Assembly (NCBI GenBank): GCA_033807775.1 | Contig: CM066321.1 | Span: forward strand, 39,904,850 to 39,968,849 | Direction: 5' to 3' | Length of the DNA stretch: 64,000 bases | Source of the DNA: Saussurea involucrata | Taxonomy: Eukaryota; Streptophyta; Magnoliopsida; Asterales; Asteraceae | Part shown: piece after piece, positions 57,458 to 64,000 of the stretch | Position numbering within the stretch: position 1 is the first letter of the stretch | Layout of the letters: the number at the start of each line of letters is the position of its first letter | Program-made: the position numbers and the translations under genes | Notes under the pieces: generated by a model | The model's database searches: none | What the model saw: only the letters and a program-made list of their open reading frames with translations | Told to the model about the DNA's origin: nothing

Positions 57458-58325
57458 TGTTAATGCCAAAAATCGCACCAAATGGACAACTTAAGGTCGA
57501 TGTGGAAAAGAATCGTTCGACAAATGGAAAAGAATCGTTCGACAAAGGCGTGCGATAAAGATGAAAATATAAACGGGACAAAGAATTTGATGATGCAGGA
57601 AAAACCTCAACGAGGAAAAAATGTGCGGACGACAGTGGATGTCGTCGCTGCACTATGGTCGCCAATCAGGGGCGATGTCCTTGGTGTTCCGGGTGTCGAT
57701 CGTACAGAGATTACAATACAAATGAAGGGAAAGACTTCGAAATGTAAAGTACAAGTGTTTGAAATGTAAAAACTGTGTGCGTCGTGTGTGAAAACAATGT
57801 GTAAACTGTTGGTCGAGAGTGAAAGTCGTACGTTGGGAGCGATTCTTCGAGTGAGAGTTCTTTGCTTGTAGTGTTCTTCTGAGCTGGGATGCTTATCTTC
57901 TATTGTTCGATGGTCGGTCCCTGGAACTGAAGTTTAACTTGATCTTTTATAACCTTCGGGTGCTTTGATTAGCTCATTGATTGCTTTGATAACAGCCATA
58001 ACGGTCGCTAGTTGTAACTCTTCATAATTGCTCTTCGTCGGTTATGACCGTTGCCCATTAATGACTTTGACTCCTGCATTAATCATTGAACAAACGTAAC
58101 AGTCGTATATTGAGTTAGTCAAGGTCGTACGGTCTTGTGCGACGGTCGTGCGGAACGGGCGACGTCGACGTCGAGTGTCGTGAGGAACTCTCGACTTATC
58201 TTTTAGGAGGGACGACGGAGGTTTTTTGGGTCTTTGTCGGGGCCTTATCTTAATACGATATAGTTCATAACATATGTCTTACCTTTTCTGGTCGTGGTCG
58301 AGACCTGTGAAATTTTGCCCAAACA
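57458..58325 (-). repeat. 3' LTR of element G
   Basis: Minus strand start TGTTTGGGC at 58325, end GGCATTAACA at 57458; 868 bp. TATA candidate TATAAAAG at 57944-57951. Preceded by a GGGGGCAAAC PPT. Rich in GTCG words. A short tandem duplication lies at about 57505-57545. The TSD (probably GGTAG at 57453-57457) cannot be checked because the other end is outside. Confidence 0.85.
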
Positions 58326-58610
58326 GTTTGCCCCCAAAATTTAAAAGTAGGATGGCAAATTCGAATTTTAAATTTTGCTTGCCGGGTGTTCAGGGTCTTG
58401 CGTTGAAAATTACCTTGGTTGTCTAGGAACCAGATTGGTTCAATTCTAACTGAACGAGAAGTCGAAGAGAAAACGAGGTCGTGATGTCATACCGACGCAC
58501 GATTGTGCTTACCAGCTGTCTTTGACAGGTGTCGACGATCCGTGTGGTCATACGAAGGGACGAGGGCACACGGTGATCATCAAAGGATTCGACTTGACAT
58601 GATCAACTGC

Positions 58611-58618
58611 ATAAATAA
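58611..58618 (+). promoter_or_regulatory. TATA-like box of antisense gene (G)
   Basis: ATAAATAA in the context GATCAACTGCATAAATAA, matching H at 40201 and about 265 bp before the antisense ATG. The flanks 58343-58610 and 58619-58875 are non-coding. Confidence 0.5.
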
Positions 58619-58875
58619 AGATTACGATGGATCTTTTCTTGTTTATGACTTCAGAGGGTTTTGAGCAAAGATTTCTTTAGGGGTTTTCTTGTCGATTTTC
58701 GTTCGATTATTTCTAAATCTGCAAGAATCTTTGACCTAATTAGGATTTTCTGAGATCATATAAGATACGACCCTCCAGTTTGCGTATGCGTCGCAAGTCT
58801 ATTGCTAGAAAGCCTAGGAAAAACTGGGATATCTGGGGCCTTTCAGAAGTGCAAATCAATTTAACGGGGTTAGCA

Positions 58876-59383
58876 ATGTCGACAGAGCCTAGAAGCACCA
58901 TTAAAAACGAAGAAGATCTCGACAACTTTAGAAGTCTAGCGAGGATTCCCATGAGGATCACTGTAAGCAAGGTTGGCAAGGTTCGACCGAAAATGTGCCC
59001 CGAGGGGTACGTCGTTATATACGAATACCTGTTCAAGATAGGCTTTCATTGGCCATATTCGCCTCTGGTCAAAGAGTTCATGTGTGAATTCGATCTTTCA
59101 TCGGGGCAACTGATGCCCCAGTTCTGGTGAGTTATCCTGATCATCGAACGACTTACCTCCAACTGGAATCCACCGATGAATGTGAGGGACCTACTGACGG
59201 CGTATAAGGTCAAAAGTGATCGGTACCGTCGCTATAGTTTGTTTTCAAGGCACAAGGGTGATCGTACCTTGGTTTTAAATACTGCGGTCAACGACCGTGG
59301 GTGGAAGAAGAGGTATGTATTCGTGCGGGTGTCGACGTTGGACACTGATAGTGACTGGATTAGGGAGGGTTGGAATATGACGG
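58876..59383 (+). pseudogene. antisense gene exon 1 (element G)
   Basis: Starts MSTEPRSTIKNEEDLDNF at 58876; 508 bp to the donor G|GTGAGC, as in H. It has GFHWPYSPLVKEFMCEF and QLMPQFW, then TGA at 59128-59130 where H has CGA (Arg), then PMNVRDLLTAYKVK to WIREGWNMTG. Same Transposase_28-like family. An upstream Met at 58780 has no counterpart in H. The nonsense change inactivates it. Confidence 0.75.
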
Positions 59384-59461
59384 GTGAGCCTTTGATTGTA
59401 TGTTTTTATGTTATTCTGTTGCTCGTTTGTTTTTTCGACTGATCTTCTTTTTTATGTGTAG

Positions 59462-59697
59462 ATATTGATTTCGACAAGGTAGAGCCGGACGATGCTTCCC
59501 GGGCTAAGGTTGAAAAGTTCCTGGAGTTTAGTACTGAAGACCGGTCGTACGTCACGCGTCATTTGGTAGATGAGGATGATGACACCGTTTTCTTGAGCGA
59601 CAGAGTGAGGATGTGTCGAGAGGAGAAAGAAGAAGATGAGAGAGAGAGGATTCTGAGGCGACAGGGGAGAGAGAGGAGGAGGAAGTAGAGATAACTG
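59462..59697 (+). pseudogene. antisense gene exon 2 (element G)
   Basis: Follows a 78-bp intron (59384-59461, GTGAGC to TGTGTAG). Reads DIDFDKVEPDDASRAKVEKF and STEDRSYVTRHLVDEDDD, then an acidic/Arg-rich stretch with a frame slip. Donor G|GTAAGT at 59697/59698. Confidence 0.7.
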
Positions 59698-59773
59698 GTA
59701 AGTATCTCTTTGCTTCTGCTCGTCCTAATCTATCTTTGTTCTCAATCATCTAATTCTTTCTTTTACCATATAG

Positions 59774-60318
59774 GAGAATCTTGGGCGAAGTTGACGCCTG
59801 CAGCCGTCGAGAAAATGGCTCAAGTCGAGCTAACTCGCAAGGCGAGTGTAGACAGAGGGAAGGATACCTCGACAGCTGGGCCGGGGGTCTTAAAGAGAAA
59901 ATAAGTCCCGACATCTGGGTCGGGTCTCCCCAAGAGGACGAGGATGTCTGTTTTGAGTGAACCATCGTCAAGGACGGGTGGTTCGTCGAAAGTCGTCCCG
60001 CCTGAGAGGGCGAAGGTATCGACCGTATCTATCGAGAGGGTTTCTGACACGAGGTCCGTTGATACGGCGCAACCGGCGATGATGTCTCCTCTTGCCGTGT
60101 CAGGCCCTTCCTCCGCCGACAAGGGCAAGGGCGCTCATACGGGCTTTGAAACTACGGTGAACTTTACGTTGCCGTTGGATTTTTTGGATGATAATGTCCT
60201 AGACGGGACGAAACTGTTCCCTCACTTGGGAAAGTATCAGCTATCTTCTTTCAGAGAGTGTTTTGACGGAGTTTCTCTCGAGGATACTGAGGCCCATGTT
60301 GCTGGACTAGCGTTCATG
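59774..60318 (+). pseudogene. antisense gene exon 3 (element G)
   Basis: Follows a 76-bp intron (59698-59773, ending CATATAG). Reads GESWAKLTPAAVEKMAQ, Ser/Thr/Lys-rich linker with a TAA near 59902, then VNFTLPLDFLDDNVLDGTKL and HVAGLAFM to donor G|GTAAGT. This uninterrupted copy shows what F split in H. Confidence 0.7.
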
Positions 60319-60397
60319 GTAAGTCTATTTTTCAAGACTATTGTTTATCTGTTGTCGATGTTGTATTCTTTGCTAATATGTTTTGATATGTCTTCAG

Positions 60398-60913
60398 ATG
60401 TTTCAGTCGTCTTTGGCGTTGTACGCTAAATCGACAAAGGTAGAAGGCTTAGTGGCTTTTGCCATCGAGAAAGAAGATGCGGCGTTAGAAAGGGAAAGGT
60501 CCACTTTAGAACGCGAAGAGGCGGCATCGGTGAAACTCGACGATTTCTTGAACGAGCTGGAGTCTCTCGACCACGCAAGGGATGATATGAACTCGCGTCT
60601 AAAGGAGTCCCTATCTGTGATGCACAATCAAAGGGAGAAACTGGAGGGGATGAAGGAATCCCTGGTTATGAAGGGGAAAGAAGTTGAGGATTCTCAATCT
60701 AAAGCCGTGTATTTAGAGAAGGAGTTAGAGAAGTCGAAGGATGAGAATAAGTCCATCTTTTCCTTCGCTCGACTAATTGCTCGAGCGGCTATCATGCGAA
60801 ATCACTTGCTAGGCAAGAATCCTGTGGCCTCAGCGTCGGACGAGTTGGCTATGTTCTTCAAGGAGGTCGGGACCGAGAGAGAGCTCGACTCGGATGATGA
60901 GAAGGAGGTCTAG
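60398..60913 (+). pseudogene. antisense gene exon 4 (element G)
   Basis: Follows a 79-bp intron (60319-60397, ending TCTTCAG). Reads MFQSSLALYAKSTKVEGL, a long coiled coil, ARLIARAAIMRNHLLGKNP and acidic DSDDEKEV, then TAG at 60911, earlier than in H (54295). Confidence 0.75.
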
Positions 60914-61685
60914 GAGGAGGAGGTGGTTTTCCAGGGCGACGTGTCGGGCAAAGATGCGACCGACGTCCCTCCCCAACCTTAGAAAGATATCTTCGTTTAT
61001 TTCTGTTTCTTTGTTGCTCGATCGTTGGTGGTCGAGCTTTTTGTAAATGACAGTTTATTCGATGAATGGAACTTGGGCTTCTTTTGAACTTGCGCTTTAT
61101 AAAATATCACATCGACTGTCAAATTCATAAAAAATATACAATGAATCATGCGACTTAGGCATCTATTGTAACACAATAACTGGAACGTAAGCCAATAGAC
61201 TTTTAAATCGTGTATATAAATATAAGCACATGCGACTAAAGCATACATTCGGAGTATGAAAATTTTTTCTAAGTCAAGAAACTTAGATCATGAGATTGCT
61301 AGACCTCGCGATGGTACGACTAAGTCGTGCGATTAATTCGAATCGTGTACCCCTGTAGAAGGATGATCAAGTCATAGACCTGATCATTTATGTCGTGCGA
61401 CCTTGCGAAACTAGAGTCGTTTGATTATTGTCGTGCGATTCTGCGGAATAAACAATGTCAGAGGTTGGTCGTTGGCTAACCAACGACCCTCCGATGCTTA
61501 AGTCAGTAACCGTCGTTGTTAAAAAATCGTATGAAAAAAATAGAAAAGGGTTTAGAAGACGTACCTTTTCTGACGCGTCGTGCCCAACTACGTGGGACGT
61601 CTTGATTATTGGTACCATCTTGCCCCCTTGTGGCGATTTTAAGACGATACACTAAATGTCGTCGTGAATCGCCACAATAGAAGGT
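60914..61685. other. spacer of element G with hairpin and pol scars
   Basis: Non-coding. GGTCGTTGGCTAACCAACGACC-type hairpin at 61467-61488, as in H. From about 61575 to 61600 the integrase end remains (minus strand reads like DVPRSW), then bases like H 56455-56565 (second RNase H, GTCGTCGTGAATCGCCACA) run into the protease end. These are the junctions of the pol deletions. Confidence 0.65.
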
Positions 61686-63968
61686 CTATTTTCGCGGCTT
61701 CAGGGTGGTTTTATAGCAATCACGAGCGACTTTCGGCTCACTTTTTATCTCCTGGATTCCCCACGGCGTAGGGAACTTCATAGTTTGACGATACGTCGAG
61801 GGAACGGCCTTCATCTCATGGATCCATGGTCGGCCTAAGATGATGTTATAGGCCGACGCACGGTCTATGACGCTGAACTTGGTCTGCTTGCTGATTCCTC
61901 CGGCGTAGACTGGCAAGACGATATCTCCATAGGTGCTCGTCGCTTCCCCATTGAAACCGACCAAAGTTGTCGAACGTCGGGTGATTTCTGAACGATCGAT
62001 TCCCATGGCCTTAATGGTGTCAAGGAAGATGACGTTCGCTGAACTGCCCCTATAGATCAAGACTCGTCGGGTTAAACAATTACCAATCGTGAGTTGAATG
62101 ATCAACCTGTCATGATGTTTCTGATATGAGTCGCTGAGGTCGTCTTGGTCGAATACGATCTTCATAGCTTCCAACTCCAAATCTCCTTTAGGCCTTGATG
62201 AACGCGGAATAGGCCGATCGTCAGGCGCTTGACTGGCGTGACGTTTGGCCGCGGAATACGTCAGACCACATACGCCGGAACCATCGGTGATACAATTGAT
62301 GACTTTCGCATGCTCGGGGGTTGACGGTCGATGGTCGCTAGTTGGAGTAACGATGTCATCGATGATATCTTTGAGATTTCCTTTCGGGACATGATACGCT
62401 AATTCCTTTTTGAGAGCTATGCAATCATCCTTCACATGACCATGGTCGACATGAAAGTCACACCATTTAGATTTGTCTTTCTTAGCGTCGTCCTGATCGG
62501 ACTTTCTTGGCCATCGAATAGTCGCCTGGGCGATTTTCAGAGCTTCGACCAAATCTTTAGTGGATCCTTTGAATCCATAAGAGGATATCTTGGGGTACTG
62601 AGAAAACTTGGTTGCGGTCTTAGCCTCTGCTTTCGTCTTGAATCGGACGTTCGAGATCTGGCGCGCGGGCTCTATTTTGGAAATTGATTTCATCTTGAAC
62701 TTTGGCTTCTTTGCACCTAACGACCTCTTGTCGTCGGTATGTTTGCGACGAAAGGCAGCGTCGTCCTCTACTCTCATGTACGCTAGGGTTCGAGCTCGGA
62801 CGTCTTCAAAATATTCCGGAGGATACTTGGTCAGGTCAGTGTATAAACCTGAGCCGTCGTCCAGACCACGCTTATAAGCTTCAATTGCAGTCTTGACGTC
62901 ACAATTGCGAATGCTGATCATCTCCGCATTGAATCGATTGAAATAATTGCGGATAGACTCACTGGTCTTCTGTACGACGTAATACAGGTCACTGGTCTGC
63001 TTCTCCATCTTGCGACTGTTGGCGAATTGCTGGGAGAATTGGTTGACCAATTCAGCGAACGACCCGATGGACTTGGGTTTGAGATTGATCAACCATTGGA
63101 GAGCAAGACCGGTGAGACTCGCACCGAAGCTTTTGCACATACAGACCTCCTGATACATGTGTAGGATCGAGATCGTCCACATGAGCTGCTTATACTGCGC
63201 GACGTGCTCTGTTGGATCGGTCACTCCCGAATACTTGGGCGTGAAGGTGGGGACGTTGTATTTCTTCGGGACCTCGATGGTCGCGATCTCATCGATAAAG
63301 GGTGACGCCTGAAATCCTGATCGAGGTTCGACATCAACGGGCACGGCTGCCCCAGGTAGCTTGGCGAGCAAAGATAGGACGCGCTCGTTCTGATCTTCTA
63401 GCATTTTCAATCGCTGGGCGACGGGGTCATTGGGGTCGAGATTTGCCCCTGCTTGCGGATTGATTCCTGAACTGGTTACATTGCCATGCGACGAGCCATT
63501 GGCGTCTCCGTTGAAAGGAACAAAATATGGCTGCGACCCATTCTGAAATGGCTGCGACTCATTTTGAAACGGTTGCGATCCATTCTGAAATGGCTGCGAT
63601 CCATTCTGCATGGGTGGTGGCCTTATATGCTGAGGAGGAACCGTCCCGATCTGGGGATTTGGATTGAACTATCCCGGCTGCTGGTTCTGCATGAACGGAC
63701 CTGGATGCTGATTCTGAGCGAATGGACCTGATCCTGGACCTGGATTATGCGCGAATGGTCGAAGACCATTCTGACCGAATGATCCTTGGCCTGGATTCTG
63801 AACGAATGGCCTAGGTCCATTCTGAGGTCCAGAGGGATTCCTTAGTCGTGCGATCTCCTCAGCTGCTTTACGGCTTTGCTCCGCCATGGCGTTGATTTGA
63901 TTGCGAGCGGCTTCAAGCTCCTGGTACATCTGGGCAATGACATGCTGCTGATTTCCAGGGGCTGCCAT
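61686..63968 (-). pseudogene. gag-protease (element G)
   Basis: Starts MAAPGNQQHVIAQMYQELEAA at 63968, with a coiled coil followed by Gln/Pro/Gly-rich repeats (QNGSQPF four to five times). A single TAG at 63669-63671 replaces Trp in the same frame. The gag domain (YSGVTDPTEHVAQYKQLM, LQWLINLKPKSIGSFAELV) follows, then a degenerate zinc motif CDFHVDHGHVKDDC. Protease reads LIYRGSSANVIF where active relatives have D-G-G-S-S, so the catalytic Asp is lost. IILGRPWIHEMKAVPS and CYKTTLKPRK end the ORF. The start is preceded by a leader like that of I. Confidence 0.9.
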
Positions 63969-64000
63969 TTTCCTGAAACATAGAACAAAGAAAACTCCAA

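Larger units (their letters stand above)
57458..64000 (-). mobile_element. Element G: Tat-type Ty3/gypsy deletion derivative (runs off right edge)
   Basis: Minus strand gag-protease (63968-61686), then only scraps of RNase H and integrase, the plus-strand antisense gene (58876-60913), PPT and 3' LTR (57458-58325). The 5' LTR must lie beyond the right edge. Its left border cuts H's RT. RT and most of RNase H and integrase are deleted. Confidence 0.85.

Overview
The window is a plant nuclear DNA segment made almost entirely of nested, decayed LTR retrotransposons. I see no convincing host gene, tRNA or rRNA. Plant origin follows from the lineages: Sirevirus-type Ty1/copia, and Athila, Tekay (chromovirus) and Tat-type Ty3/gypsy. 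A large-genome eudicot, perhaps Asteraceae, is my guess from the style of the extra ORFs; it is not proven.

Layout. (1) 1-1643: heads of two gypsy-like LTRs on the minus strand. (2) Element A, 1644-13725, minus: a decayed Sirevirus-like copia with gag, protease, integrase, RT, RNase H and a further ORF downstream of pol. (3) 13698-14054: a 357-bp near-perfect palindrome built from the end of A's LTR, its primer-binding site (PBS) and a little leader. (4) Element B, 14078-30015, minus: a second Sirevirus-like copia, truncated in RT. Element C, an Athila-type gypsy on the plus strand (18527-28184) that has lost its RT/RNase H/integrase core, lies inside B's gag, flanked by a 433-bp duplication of that gag instead of a 5-bp target-site duplication (TSD). 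(5) Element I, 30016-39392, minus: a Tat-type gypsy with most of gag-protease deleted. Element D (30634-37792, plus), a copia without pol but with matching 279-bp LTRs and a 5-bp TSD (AGATT), interrupts its RT. (6) Element H, 39393-57457, minus: a Tat-type gypsy with RT, two RNase H domains and integrase, plus a spliced gene on the opposite strand between integrase and the 3' LTR. Element F, a Tekay element with 2.9-kb LTRs (41714-53438, TSD CAATG), is inserted in an exon of that gene. (7) Element G, 57458 to the right edge, minus: another Tat element whose 3' LTR interrupts H's RT; it keeps gag-protease and the antisense gene but has lost pol.

How the parts relate. A, B, H and F carry recognisable enzyme domains, all broken. 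C, D, G and I are internal-deletion derivatives that keep ends, leader and extra ORFs and would need proteins supplied in trans. The relative order is readable: F is younger than H, G than H, D than I, and C than B.

The most unusual signal is not a gene. Nearly every family reiterates its own short, largely self-complementary word: TTCGAAACC in A, TCAGCGAT in B, CCCACAGTGGGG in C, TCCGGATA in D, and GTCG-rich words in G/H/I. In C the same DNA word is read in more than one reading frame, so protein selection does not explain it. A second signal is the conserved antisense gene of H and G, with GT-AG introns at matching places and a TATA-like box. A third is the run of polypurine-tract-like motifs between pol and the downstream ORF of A and D.
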